Shown piece after piece: positions 20,279 through 30,339 of a stretch of DNA of 64,000 bases (position 1 is the first letter of the stretch; each line of letters opens with the position of its first letter). The stretch is from Epithemia pelagica (lineage: Eukaryota; Bacillariophyta; Bacillariophyceae; Surirellales; Surirellaceae), in the NCBI GenBank assembly GCA_946965045.2, contig OX337229.1, positions 2,480,001 to 2,544,000 on the forward strand, in the 5' to 3' direction. The notes below the pieces were generated by a model. It was given only the letters and a program-made list of their open reading frames with translations, ran no database searches and was not told the origin of the DNA. Both the position numbers and the translations under genes were made by a program.

Positions 20279-20962
20279 ATGATGACCTTGACGGTACGGT
20301 TGCTACTTCTTGGAATCATTGTTCTGGGTTTTGACCTACTGTCATGTCTGATGGGAGAACAACAAAAGCAAGGCATTGCTGTTGCGTCCGCATGGACCCT
20401 GCCTTTCCCAGGAGGACGACAAGTATCGTATCGTGATGGCATTATCCGCATCCAATTGGAAAACCAAGCCAACTTGCCAACCATACCACCACTCGGTACA
20501 TCCTGTTCCGAGCAAGTTCTCAATTGTATAGAGCTTAAAGATACCAAAACACCGAAAGGATGGGGAGCCTTTTGTTGCGACGCTCCCATTCCGAAACATG
20601 CGTTTCTTGGCTTTTACGAAGGGACCTTGATGGACTTGTCAGACCCAAGCAGCAGGGAAATCGACAAAGCAATCCTCTCACTTGACCAAATTCCAAAACA
20701 TAAAAGCGGATACGTCTTGTCGTTGGATGGAGGTGAAACGTTTTTGGATGGATACGATCGTGCTCAGGATCGTACAAGATTCTCTCCTGTACATTTGAAC
20801 CATGCCGATAAAACAACGCCCTTGTGCAATTGCCTGCGATTGCTGTGTGAAGATTCCCAGAATGTGGCCTTTTTCACGTCCCGAACTGTTGCAGTCGGAG
20901 AAGAATTGTGTTTTGATTATGGAGCCAATTATTGGAAAGGCCGAGAAGCCGAAAAACTTTAA
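20279..20962 (+). CDS. SET-domain protein with N-terminal signal/anchor
   Basis: A 227-aa protein starting at one of two adjacent ATGs. Residues 1-20 are hydrophobic (LTVRLLLLGIIVLGF), fitting a signal peptide or signal anchor. A compact SET methyltransferase domain follows: GWGAFCCDAPIPKHAFLGFYEGTL (written in part: WGAFCCDAPIPKHAFLG) as the N-flank, YVLSLDGGETFLDGYD, the HLNHAD...CNCLR segment that takes the place of NHSC-x-PN, and GEELCFDYGANYW as the catalytic strand with the conserved Tyr. No pre-SET or post-SET cysteine cluster is visible. SET proteins methylate lysines on histones or on plastid and cytosolic proteins; the leader argues against a purely nuclear histone role. Substrate unknown. 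Confidence 0.75.
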   Translation: MMTLTVRLLLLGIIVLGFDLLSCLMGEQQKQGIAVASAWTLPFPGGRQVSYRDGIIRIQLENQANLPTIPPLGTSCSEQVLNCIELKDTKTPKGWGAFCCDAPIPKHAFLGFYEGTLMDLSDPSSREIDKAILSLDQIPKHKSGYVLSLDGGETFLDGYDRAQDRTRFSPVHLNHADKTTPLCNCLRLLCEDSQNVAFFTSRTVAVGEELCFDYGANYWKGREAEKL

Positions 20963-21581
20963 CACACAGACGGAGATATGGAGGAGACCATGATTTCAAT
21001 CCTGGCTCAAGACCACCTTGAATTGCATCTTTCCAGTCTGCCCCAACCAAATGTTTACTACACTGTACTGAAGAATGGGAGCAACGGTACTCGTAGTGCA
21101 CGGTGTAAACTGCTTTGATTGTTCATGGAATGGATTGAAACTTGGACATTTTCTCGCCGTTGGACAACAACCACTTGGGTACCAAAGACAAAGTATCGAA
21201 CTGTTCTCTCGAGGGGTTCAGGTCACCAAGTGGTTGAGCCCAGCACTTCAACATGTTGATTTTATTTAGAGTGAGCAAAGGTTGTGGATCAGCTAGTGCT
21301 GGTTCATGGATGGTTCTCAGAGGCCATGGCTCGAAGGCGGCATCTTTAATTCGGTCTCTCAAGGAGTCGCCATGACGGTCATTCGCTTGTGCCATGCTCA
21401 CGTTCTTTGCTGGTCGCACACTGGTTCTGACTTTTTCTGGCGTGAGAGACGAGCAATGGTTCGAAGAACACATATTATGAATAAGAAATTAACATCCCTA
21501 TAATAAAATTATGTGCGATGGTTACACGACTGCTTCATCAGAGAAACTGTTCCTGCATCACGCTCCTGTTTCCACCAAAGT
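20963..21581. other. intergenic, no supported gene
   Basis: About 620 bp between the SET gene and the 3' end of acyl-CoA synthetase copy A. Short ORFs only, with no domain or repeat I recognise. Confidence 0.5.
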
Positions 21582-23835
21582 TTAAGCATACAAGGCTTCA
21601 ATGGTGCTCTTGTATTTATCCGCGGCAACCGAGCGTTTGAGTTTCAAGGTCGGAGTTAGTTCTCCTCCCTTTTCGGTAAAATCCGTAGGAACAATGGCAT
21701 ATTTGGCAATTCGTTGTGCGCGACTGGTCGCTTTGGAATTGGCCACTTCGACTCCCTTTTCAAAGTATGCTTTCCATTTGGGATCCTTTTCAACTTCTTT
21801 GGTGGAGGTGGCATCACTGTCGGGTACCTCTTCCCGGGCCGCGGGTGCCAAGGTGCTCGTCGCCACGCCCTCTTCGTCAATCACCACCTTGAGGCAAAAC
21901 AAGACGGTCAAGAATTTTCTCTTGTCACCAATCACCATGGCATTGCTCAAGGCTGGCATGGCCGCCTTGAGTTCATCCTCAATCAACACGGGAGGAATGT
22001 TTTCACCACCAGCGGTAATAATGAGTTCCTTGATCCGACCCGTAATGGAAATAAATCCCGAAGATCCGGCAATGCGTGGATCGTCATTGTCGTCCATGGA
22101 AATCACATCCCCGGAATGCAACCATCCCTCCGGATCAATGGTTTCCTTGGTCTTTTCGGGCATTCCCATGTATCCGGCAAAAATATGACGACCTCGGTAG
22201 ACAAGTTCTCCCGTTTCCGGTGCCCGTTGCGTTTCCGTTCCTTGCAAGGGACGACCCACGGATCCCACCATAAAGGCCGTGTAGGTATTAATGGAATGAG
22301 GCCCGGTACATTCCGACTGACCAAACAATTCCATAATGGGTATATCCAAACTCATAAAGTATTTGAGAATCTTGACTTCAATGGGAGCCGCACTGACATA
22401 AAATTGCATACAACGATCCAAACCCAAGGCTTGATGCGCCTTGCTCAACAAGACCTTGGCCGTGTAGTACGACAAGGGCATCATGCGAGTAATCGAGAAG
22501 GATTTGAGAGCATTGAATTCCATACTCTCCCAATAGGCCAAGGCTTCGCCCTTGGCCCAGGTGGACAACATTTTCTTGACTCCCGTCGTGGACTTGGCCA
22601 CCTCTTGCAGTTTTTCTACAAACAAGAACACACGCGAAATGAGATTCTTCCTTTCTCTTCTCCATATACAATCCCCGTCCTCAGGATGATTCTTTCCTTC
22701 CTTCATCTACACACACACACGTACGTACCATAAATCTTTTCCCACACACGAGGAACCCCAAAAAAGACCGTGGGTCGCACCTCCTTGAGCGTCGCACCAA
22801 GCGAACCTTTGAGGGCATCGGGTTGGGCAAAATACACTTGCATTCCGGTCGTAATGGGGGAAAAAATATCCAACATTTGCGCGGCAATATGACTGAGGGG
22901 CAAATAGGAAATCATGATATCGGATTCGGTAAAGCCCCCATAGCGAGAAGCTTGCAAAGAGTTTTCCACTTGCCACGTGATGTTGTCATGAGTAATCATG
23001 ACCGCCTTGGGAGGACCGGTCGTACCACTGGTGTAAATCAAGGAACAGGTATGGCCCGGTTGCGCCGCGGCAATGCGACTCTCCAATGTGGCTTGTTCGA
23101 CGGTCGCACCCAATTTGCAAAATTCCTCAAAGGTGTAGACAGGGACGGAGCATTTCTGTTTGGCGTCCGCCAGAATGGTGGCATGGTCGTCGTGGAGACC
23201 ATAGACAACGAGGGCTTTGAGATTTTTGAGCCGTTTGCTTATGGTATAATACTTTTCCAACTGTTTCAGTCCCTCACAGACGACCACTTTGGCTTGCGAG
23301 TGATTGGAAATGTAAAAACAGGCTTCCGATTCGTTGGTGGCATAAATTCCGGCCGCGACACCACCGGCCGCCATGGCACCCAAACAGGAAAAGAACCATT
23401 CCGGTGAGTTGAATCCCAAAATATTGACCGTATCAAAGGGCTGGAATCCCAAACTCAAGAGCGCCTTTCCAAAGGCATAGACCTGCACTTGATAGTCCTT
23501 CCACGAATACGTCGTCCACGACACGTCGGACGCCTTTTCCGTCTGGAGTCGAAGCATTATACAGACAAAGATTCGGTCAGAGCTTACCCCCCAAAAACAG
23601 AATGGTTCCACAATCCAGTGGTGATGGCACGTACCGACTTGGGTCGCTTTTGATGAAGGGCCGGAGCATTGGGAATGCGTTCGACCGTGGCATTAAAGAC
23701 TTGAAAGACGGTTTCCGTAGGACGAGCCGCCAATCCTTCCTTGCCCATGCGAATGCGCACTTGTTGTTTCACATCCGCCGTCGAAAGAGGCAAGGACGGA
23801 TCGTCCACGGGGAGAGTTTTTGTAGAAGTAGCCAT
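21582..23835 (-). CDS. long-chain acyl-CoA synthetase, bubblegum (ACSBG) type, copy A (intact)
   Basis: Activates long-chain fatty acids to acyl-CoA through an acyl-AMP intermediate. Three exons: 23835-23635, 23542-22729, 22615-21582; introns of 92 and 113 nt; 682 aa. AMP-binding signature CSLIYTSGTTGPPKAVMITH in exon 2; exon 3 has FGQSECTGPHS, GWLHSGDV, GFISITGRIKELIITAGGENI and the C-terminal TPTLKLKR lysine region. ILGFNSPEWFFSCLGAMAAGG and GIYATN resemble animal/plant ACSBG enzymes rather than the ER LACS group. No plastid leader is visible; the N-terminus begins MATSTKTLPVDDPS. Its 5' two thirds are nearly identical to copy B at 28979-30339. Copy C at 50515-52922 is an intact but diverged paralogue. 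Confidence 0.9.
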
Positions 23836-25417
23836 GGTTTCCAGACAAGATTCGAAACACTCGTTTTCAACAAGAAAGAAGAAACGATTTTATGACACAG
23901 CTTTGTAGAAAACACGTCGAGCTTTGGATCTCTCTCTCTCTCTGTGCTCAACTGTCGTCGTCGAATTGGATACAAGATACAATCAACAGAGAGATAGACG
24001 CGCAGTCTGTGCAGGAATCAGGAATCTCTCCCCAAACAGAGCGAAAAAAGAAAGATCAAAGATCCAGTCCCGGTCGGACGTAAGGTACTCTTCATTTCTA
24101 TAGTGATATCTTCCTTTCCCACTTCAACTTGTGGAGCCATGTCATCAGTCGCACTTTGCGCGTCGTCCATCCTTTCTTCGATCTTCGATCGTTCTACCGA
24201 GAACGACTCGTCGACCGATCGTCTCACAAAATCCAAAATCATACCATCCTTCTCCATCTCCCCGTGTTCCAAAAGGATCATCATCGGAACAGAAGGAAAA
24301 CCCAAGAACGTTCCTGAGATCATCGCAGAGAGAAGGAGTCCTTGCGTGCGTATTGCGTATGTGCGTGCGTACGAACGTCACGTGGCCTAGTTTGCCCCTT
24401 CTACCTAATAGCAGTAGTCGGTTGGTCCCAGAGCATGGGATCTGGAAACGCGTTCTGGGCACAACTCTTGTGTGTGGCCAAGTCATTGGGCCTTGTTTCA
24501 AATAACCCACGATCCCTATTGGATTGTTGGAGGTCCTGATGGTGGTACTCATGAGTCGTGAAAACCAGTAATGTATGTAACGTAAAACTATGACAACACT
24601 GGAACAAAAAAAGGTTGATGGACACCATCTTTCCAACAACCGAGACCTGTCGAGATTGCCATGGTGTTGTTGTGCGGCCACCACGGCCACTCGTTGTGGC
24701 AGGAGGAGTAGAAGTGGAATACTCTCAAGAGTCCAGCATCTCTGGACGGACCAATTGTGTCGAGTCACCCAACCATCCTGCTGTTGTGGACTCTTTTAAC
24801 CCAACGTGCCGGTAGGACTGGAATCAGGTTGTCACCAATGCCATGGCACTGGGCGAGGTCGTCCAATGGCCCGGCGAAGCTGTGGTCGTGATAGTGGTGT
24901 GATTCACTTGCAGCCAATTCCTGCCACCCATGCTCTCCAAAAGACACATTGAGATTATTGGTTCGTGTGCAGTGGCTCCAGAATTGGCATTCAAGACAAG
25001 GACGAGGAAGCGAGCTGTGGGGGTGTACCATCGGGAGTGGCCCCATTCCGTACTACACAAGGTCATTCTGGGCACTGTCTGTGACTGCGCTACCTTGTAA
25101 GTAGTAGAACACTTCTCTCTAGAGACTGGCAGTTTGCCCAAGTTGGGTGCTCTTTCTACTAAAGAGTTGTTGATATCCTCTTATCATTGTTTCCAAGTCC
25201 CAATCATCATGGGAGTTGTATCCCATTATTTGAATCTCAAGATATTTGGTTCCCCCAAAAGTGCGATCCGAAGCCAGGACAGACAGACTGGAGCAACACG
25301 TGTCATCCAAAGATCGTCTTGTTCACATAAAAACCTAAAACATCAGCAGTTGGACAAGTGCCGTTGGAAATGACTCTCTCATGATCCGCGCGTTTTCATT
25401 TCATTCTCATCATCATC
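23836..25417. promoter_or_regulatory. divergent intergenic region between ACSBG-A and DUF1517-A
   Basis: 1.58 kb separating two outward-facing genes. A CT microsatellite lies at ~23928-23942. Bases up to 25219 are almost identical to 30340-31723, showing a segmental duplication at a constant offset of 6,504 bp. The part from ~25214 to 25417 is homologous instead to 48675-48880 upstream of DUF1517-C, and 25330-25417 also to 27680-27786 upstream of DUF1517-B, including the conserved run AAACATCAGCAGTTGGACAA. That shared block is the best candidate for the DUF1517 promoter and leader. Confidence 0.6.
24018..24323 (-). CDS. possible small acidic protein, unrecognised
   Basis: A 101-aa ATG-initiated ORF with an acidic helical middle (EERMDDAQSATDDMAPQVEV). 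An almost identical copy lies at 30522-30827, but the whole surrounding DNA is duplicated, so conservation is no proof of coding. A competing ORF of similar length lies on the other strand. It may be part of an untranslated or regulatory region of the divergent pair. Low confidence. Confidence 0.2.
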   Translation of the reverse strand: MISGTFLGFPSVPMMILLEHGEMEKDGMILDFVRRSVDESFSVERSKIEERMDDAQSATDDMAPQVEVGKEDITIEMKSTLRPTGTGSLIFLFSLCLGRDS

Positions 25418-26818
25418 ATGGTTCTGAAGTCTCGTTTTGTCCTGCTGCTTCTGGTACTAGAAGGGGAGCTTCCGTCCTTGTCCTTGGCATTTTCGGCCTC
25501 GTCATCCTCCTCACGTATGGTTCGATCCATTCATTCACCGGTGTTGGTACAAATGACAACCTCTTCCTTCCAAGATTTGGATCCACAGCAAGAACAAGAA
25601 CCTTTTGCACGACCAACATCAACGACCACCAAGAATCCGACACCGGTATTGCTTTCCGTCTGGAAGGACTTGACACAGTCCATCTCTTCGTCATCCTCTG
25701 TGTCTCTGCCATCGATCATGGCCACTCTCTGTTTGGCCGCTGCACTTTCCTGGACACTCGTGTCGTCTCCGGATCCGGCGTGGGCGATCGTATCGGGAGG
25801 TCGCATGGAAGCTCGCAGCATGAGTCGTCCCGCACCCCGTGCCAGTTCTTATGGTGGTAGTTGTAGTCCAGGATCTTATGGTGGTGGTGGCTATCGGAGT
25901 AATGGTGTGACGATTGCGCCCGTTGTGCCCATTGCCCGGGGACGATCCCAGTCCGATCCAACGCCCATTGTCGCTGGACCGGGATTCACGACGGCCCTCC
26001 AACTGCAGGTACCCTCCTTGTATGATATGATTCTCGGATACTTTGCATTCGCTATGGTCGTCCTTGTTGGATTGTCTGTATATTTTACCGTTCTTTTGGT
26101 GAGGACCTTGATCCCTCCTGTGTTCCATGACGTAAATCGCGCCGTATCCGGAGTTTGGACCTCCTTATCCGGAGCTTCGACGACCTTGGATACCAAGGTG
26201 TCGTCGTCGGCTTTGGGACGCGGTGTCACGGTCGCCCAACTCAATGTCGCCTTGGAAATTCCCAATCGAGACGATGAGAATTCCCTCTTGTCCATTTTGG
26301 ATCGATTGGCCCAAACGGCTCGGACCGATTCTCGTGTGGGCCTTCAAAATTTGACCAGTCAAGTGGCCTTGGAAATCTTGAGACGCAAGGCTTCCATTGT
26401 TTTGGCCCATGCCGAGTCCCAAAAGTTCAAGTCGATCGAACCGGCGCAACGAAACTTTACTGTCCGCGTGGTTCAAGAACGAGCAAAATTTGAACAGGAA
26501 ACGGCGATCAGTCAATACGGTGGTGTCAATTATTCCAGCGAGAGTTCGACCACTTCTTCTTCATCATCGAGTAGTAGTAGTGGCAAGGCGACAGTGGCAG
26601 TGGTGACCTTGGTCATTGCCATTGACGGCGATTGCACGACCTTGCCGGCCATTCGATCCATGGCGAACGTGGAACAAGCCTTGCAACGCATTGCCACGGA
26701 TGCCAAGATTTCGGATTGTTTGCAAAGTGCCGAAATCTTGTGGACCCCTCAAGATCGATCGGAAACCTTGACCCTCCAAGATGTCATTGCGGATTATCCC
26801 AAACTACGGACCGTCTAG
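25418..26818 (+). CDS. plastid DUF1517 (FLAP1-like) protein, copy A (intact)
   Basis: A 466-aa single-exon protein. N-terminus: a hydrophobic ER signal (KSRFVLLLLVL) ending in LSLAFSAS, which fits the diatom A-F plastid-import cleavage motif. Near aa 105-130 a second hydrophobic stretch (TLCLAAALSWTLVSSPDPAWA) ends in A-x-A, like a thylakoid-transfer signal. A Gly/Ser/Arg/Tyr-rich segment and a membrane helix (~aa 205-230) follow, then the DUF1517 core: GRGVTVAQLNVALEIP, SILDRLAQTA, QERAKFEQETA, VVTLVIAIDGD and the C-terminal EILWTPQDRSETLTLQDVI. Arabidopsis FLAP1, a DUF1517 thylakoid/envelope protein, affects acclimation to fluctuating light; a similar role here is inference. It converges on an acyl-CoA synthetase remnant. 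The best-preserved copy of three. Confidence 0.85.
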   Translation: MVLKSRFVLLLLVLEGELPSLSLAFSASSSSSRMVRSIHSPVLVQMTTSSFQDLDPQQEQEPFARPTSTTTKNPTPVLLSVWKDLTQSISSSSSVSLPSIMATLCLAAALSWTLVSSPDPAWAIVSGGRMEARSMSRPAPRASSYGGSCSPGSYGGGGYRSNGVTIAPVVPIARGRSQSDPTPIVAGPGFTTALQLQVPSLYDMILGYFAFAMVVLVGLSVYFTVLLVRTLIPPVFHDVNRAVSGVWTSLSGASTTLDTKVSSSALGRGVTVAQLNVALEIPNRDDENSLLSILDRLAQTARTDSRVGLQNLTSQVALEILRRKASIVLAHAESQKFKSIEPAQRNFTVRVVQERAKFEQETAISQYGGVNYSSESSTTSSSSSSSSSGKATVAVVTLVIAIDGDCTTLPAIRSMANVEQALQRIATDAKISDCLQSAEILWTPQDRSETLTLQDVIADYPKLRTV

Positions 26819-27026
26819 AAGACAGACAAACATGTATACAGTGGTATATTGGGGGTGTCCCACATGTTTCGACCAACACAAGAAGTATAAATTGGAAATC
26901 GACAATGAATTGTCATGACTGTGACCTCCTAGAATGCACCAAATTCCTACATCCAGTAATCTTCTTTCTAGGTTCTTTTTGCTCGTCTCCCAGACTAGAA
27001 ATCGCGTTGTTCCACAGTCGGTCGCA

Positions 27027-27262
27027 TCATCTATGAGGCATAATGGTCTCAATAAGGTCCTTGTACTTGTCAGCAGTCACGGAACGCTTGAGTTTCAAGG
27101 TGGGTGTGAGTTCGCCTCCCTTTTCCGTAAACAAGTTGGTTGGTACCAGAGCATATTTGCCAATGCGTTGGGCATGACTGGTGGCCTTGTCATTGGCCAC
27201 CGCCAGGCCCTCTTTCAAATACTCGATCCAGTAGGCATCGTTGGCGGCTTCCTGGGGTACAC
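27027..27262 (-). pseudogene. 3' relic of an ACSBG acyl-CoA synthetase
   Basis: The encoded segment (AYWIEYLKEGLAVANDKATS ... GGELTPTLKLKRSVTADKY) is the last ~75 residues of ACSBG. It is closer to copy C (KYKDLIEA) than to copy A (KYKSTIEA). Relative to copy C it has a small in-frame change (VPTNLFTEK for VPTDFTEK). Everything upstream of this C-terminal piece is missing. The 3' flank also matches that of copy C, so a full C-like gene once faced DUF1517-A. Confidence 0.85.
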
Positions 27263-27649
27263 TTTTTCTTGTTACGAGAAAATATCGGTGGGAAGACAAT
27301 GAAATCATCAGGATCACAGTGTTGGAGAGACTTTTTTTTCGGGGGTGCACCAAACCTTTCAAGTCGGCAACATCATCAGGTGCTGGATGAATTTTTTAGG
27401 GTCGCCCTCCGGTCCATCCTTCCCCCTGGTAGTAGAGCTGAACCCAAACAGATGAACAAGACATGATGGCTATTGTTGTTGGTGCAGTTCTTGACGTATC
27501 GTCGGCTTTGTTGTTGTTTTTGTTGTTGCAACATTGAAAGCGCCTGCTGCTGTGGTTGCCGCCCCGGAGTTACTTGTTATTCTTGTTGCTGTTTGATGCT
27601 CAGTTGTTGCTGTTCCGGTGTTGTTGTAAGTGCGACATAAAGCTCCTGA
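27263..27649. other. junction region between ACSBG relic and DUF1517-B
   Basis: About 390 bp with no gene. CAA/GTT-rich runs (27476-27625) are low complexity. It replaces what should have been ~2 kb of acyl-CoA synthetase plus the divergent promoter, so it marks a large deletion or rearrangement. Confidence 0.5.
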
Positions 27650-27786
27650 TGAAAGACAGACTGGAACAACACGTGTTGTATCGTTCACAAACAAAACTAA
27701 AACATCAGCAGTTGGACAAGTGCCGTTGGAAATCACTTTCTCATTATCCGCGCGTTTTTCATTTCATTCTCATCATCATCATCATC
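27650..27786 (+). promoter_or_regulatory. DUF1517-B 5' flank, conserved block
   Basis: Shares ~130 bp with the regions just upstream of DUF1517-A and -C, including AACATCAGCAGTTGGACAAG and a TCATCA repeat abutting the ATG. Homology stops at ~27650, so this copy keeps only the proximal part of the 5' region. Confidence 0.55.
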
Positions 27787-28989
27787 ATGGTTCTGAAGTC
27801 TCGCTTTGTCCTGCTGCTTCTGGTACTAGGAGGTGAAGTTCCGTCCTGGTCCTTGGCATTTTCGGCCTCGTCATCCTCCTCACGTCTGGTTCGTTCCATT
27901 CCACCACCGGTGTTGGTTCAAATGGCAACCTCTTCCTTCCAAGATTTGGATCCACAGCAAGAACAAGAACCTTTTGCTCGACCAACATCAACGACCACCA
28001 AGAATCCGACACCGGTATTGCTTTCCGTCTGGAAGGACTGGACACAGTCCCTCTCTTCGCCATCTTCATCATCCTCTGTGTCTCTGCCATCGATCATGGC
28101 CACACTCTGTTTGGCCGCTGCACTTTCCTGGACACTCGTGTCGTCTCCGGATCCGGCGTGGGCGATCGTATCGGGAGGTCGCATGGGTGGATCCTCCTTT
28201 CGATCTTCGGCGTCTCGCAGCATGAGTCGTCCCGTACCCCACGCCAGTTCTTATGGTGCCAGTCGTAGTCGAGGATCTTATGGTGGTGGTGTGTATCGGA
28301 GTAGTGGTGTGACGATTGCGCCCGTTGTGCCCATTGTCCGGGGACGATCCCATTCCGATCCAACGCCCATTGTCGCTGGACCGGGAGTCGCGACGCCCCT
28401 CTCACTGCAGGAACCCTCGGATGATGAGATCATTATCGGAATCTTGGGATTCTATATCTTTTTTGGGATTTGGATCTATGTCCCTCCTGTGCAGCATGCC
28501 GTAAATCGTGCCGTATCCGGAGTTTGGACGTCCCTATCCGGAGTTTGGAAGACTTTGGATATCATGTTGTCGTCATCGGCTTTGGGACGCGGTGTCACGG
28601 TCGCCCAACTCAGTGTCGCCTTGGAAATTCCCAATCAAGACGATGAGAATTCCCTGTTGTCCATTTTGGATCGATTGGCCCAAACGGCTCAGACCGATTC
28701 TAGTGTGGGCCTTCAAAATTTGACCAGTCAAGTGGCCTTGGAACTCTTGAGACGCAAGGCTTCCATTGTTTCGGCCCATGCCGAATCCAAAAAGTTCAAG
28801 TCCATCGAACCGGCGCAACGAAACTTTACTGTCCGCACGGTTCAAGAACGAGTTAATTTTGAACAAGAAACGGCGATCAGTCAATATGGTGGTGTCAATT
28901 ATTCCGGCGCGAGTCTGACCACTTCTTCTTCATCATCGAGTAGTAGTAGTGACAAGGCGACAGTGGCGACAGTTGCAGGAAGGATTTGA
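27787..28989 (+). pseudogene. DUF1517 copy B, 3'-truncated and fused to antisense ACSBG-B
   Basis: The frame is intact from the ATG, with the same bipartite plastid/thylakoid leader and a RSSASRSMSRP insertion lacking in copy A. Near 28967 the DUF1517 sequence stops, inside the Ser-rich linker, and the frame runs a few codons into antisense acyl-CoA synthetase before a chance TGA. The lost ~60-70 residues include the VVTLVIAIDG and LWTPQ strands, conserved in all family members I know. A product could still be made but would lack the end of the domain. The predicted product is ~400 aa. Confidence 0.8.
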
Positions 28990-30339
28990 GAGCATTGAAT
29001 TCCATACTTACCCAATAGGCCAAGGCTTCGCCCTTGGCCCAGGTGGACAACATTTTCTTGACTCCCGTGGTGGACTTGGCCACCTCTTGCAGTTTTTCTA
29101 GTAACGAGAACACAAGCGAAATGAGATTCTTCCTTTTCTCTTCTCCATATACAATCCCCGTCCTCAGGATGATGACCACCGGTCTTTCCTTCCTTCATCT
29201 ACAGAGACACACACACACACTCATACACGTACCATAAATCTTTTCCCACACACGAGGAACCCCAAAAAAGACCGTGGGTCGCACCTCCTTGAGCGTCGCA
29301 CCAAGCGAACCTTTGAGGGCATCGGGTTGGGCAAAATACACTGGCATTCCCGTCGCAATGGGGGAAAATATGTCCAACATTTGCGCGGCAATATGACTGA
29401 GGGGCAAATAGGAAATCATGATATCGGATTCGGTAAAGCCCCCATAGCGAGAAGCTTGCAAAGAGTTTTCCACTTGCCACGTGATGTTGTCATGAGTAAT
29501 CATGACCGCCTTGGGAGGACCGGTCGTACCACTGGTGTAAATCAAGGAACAGGTATGGCCCGGTTGCGCCGCGGCAATGCGACTCTCCAATGTGGCTTGT
29601 TCGACGGTCGCACCCAATTTGCAAAATTCCTCAAAGGTGTAGACAGGGACGGAGCATTTCTGTTTGGCGTCCGCCGGAATGGTGGCATGGTCGTCGTGGA
29701 GACCATAGACAACGAGGGCTTTGAGATTTTTGAGCCGTTTGCTTATGGTATAATACTTTTCCAACTGTTTCAGTCCCTCACAGACGACAACCTTGGCTTG
29801 CGAGTGATTGGAAATGTAAAAACAGGCTTCCGATTTGTTGGTGGCATAAATTCCGGCCGCGACACCACCGGCCGCCATGGCACCCAAACAGGAAAAGAAC
29901 CATTCCGGTGAGTTGAATCCCAAAATATTGACCGTATCAAAGGGCTGGAATCCCAAACTCAAGAGCGCCTTTCCAAAGGCATAGACCTGCACTTGATAGT
30001 CCTTCCACGAATACGTCGTCCACGACACGTCGGACGCCTTTTCCGTCTGGAGTCGAAGCATTATACAGACAAAGATTCGGTCAGAGCTTACCCCCCAAAA
30101 ACAGAATGGTTCCACAATCCAGTGGTGATGGCACGTACCGACTTGGGTCGCTTTTGATGAAGGGCCGGAGCATTGGGAATGCGTTCGACCGTGGCATTAA
30201 AGACTTGAAAGACGGTTTCCGTAGGACGAGCCGCCAATCCTTCCTTGCCCATGCGAATGCGCACTTGTTGTTTCACATCCGCCGTCGAAAGAGGCAAGGA
30301 CGGATCGTCCACGGGGAGAGTTTTTGTAGAAGTAGCCAT
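28979..30339 (-). pseudogene. ACSBG acyl-CoA synthetase copy B, 3'-truncated
   Basis: Exon 1 (30339-30139), intron (92 nt), exon 2 (30046-29233), intron (29232-29098, 135 nt) and only the first ~119 nt of exon 3 survive; the sequence then joins DUF1517-B. Exon 1 translates identically to copy A; exon 2 differs at only a few residues (for example NKSE for NESE), so duplication is recent. The AMP-binding signature remains, but the A5-A10 motifs and the C-terminal domain are gone, so no working enzyme is expected. Exon and splice signals are otherwise intact. Confidence 0.85.

Noticed and set aside
24145-24768. A 207-aa minus-strand ORF, repeated at 30649-31272
   Set aside because: Identity between the two copies follows from the recent DNA duplication; composition is erratic, with no domain, so it is not evidence of coding.
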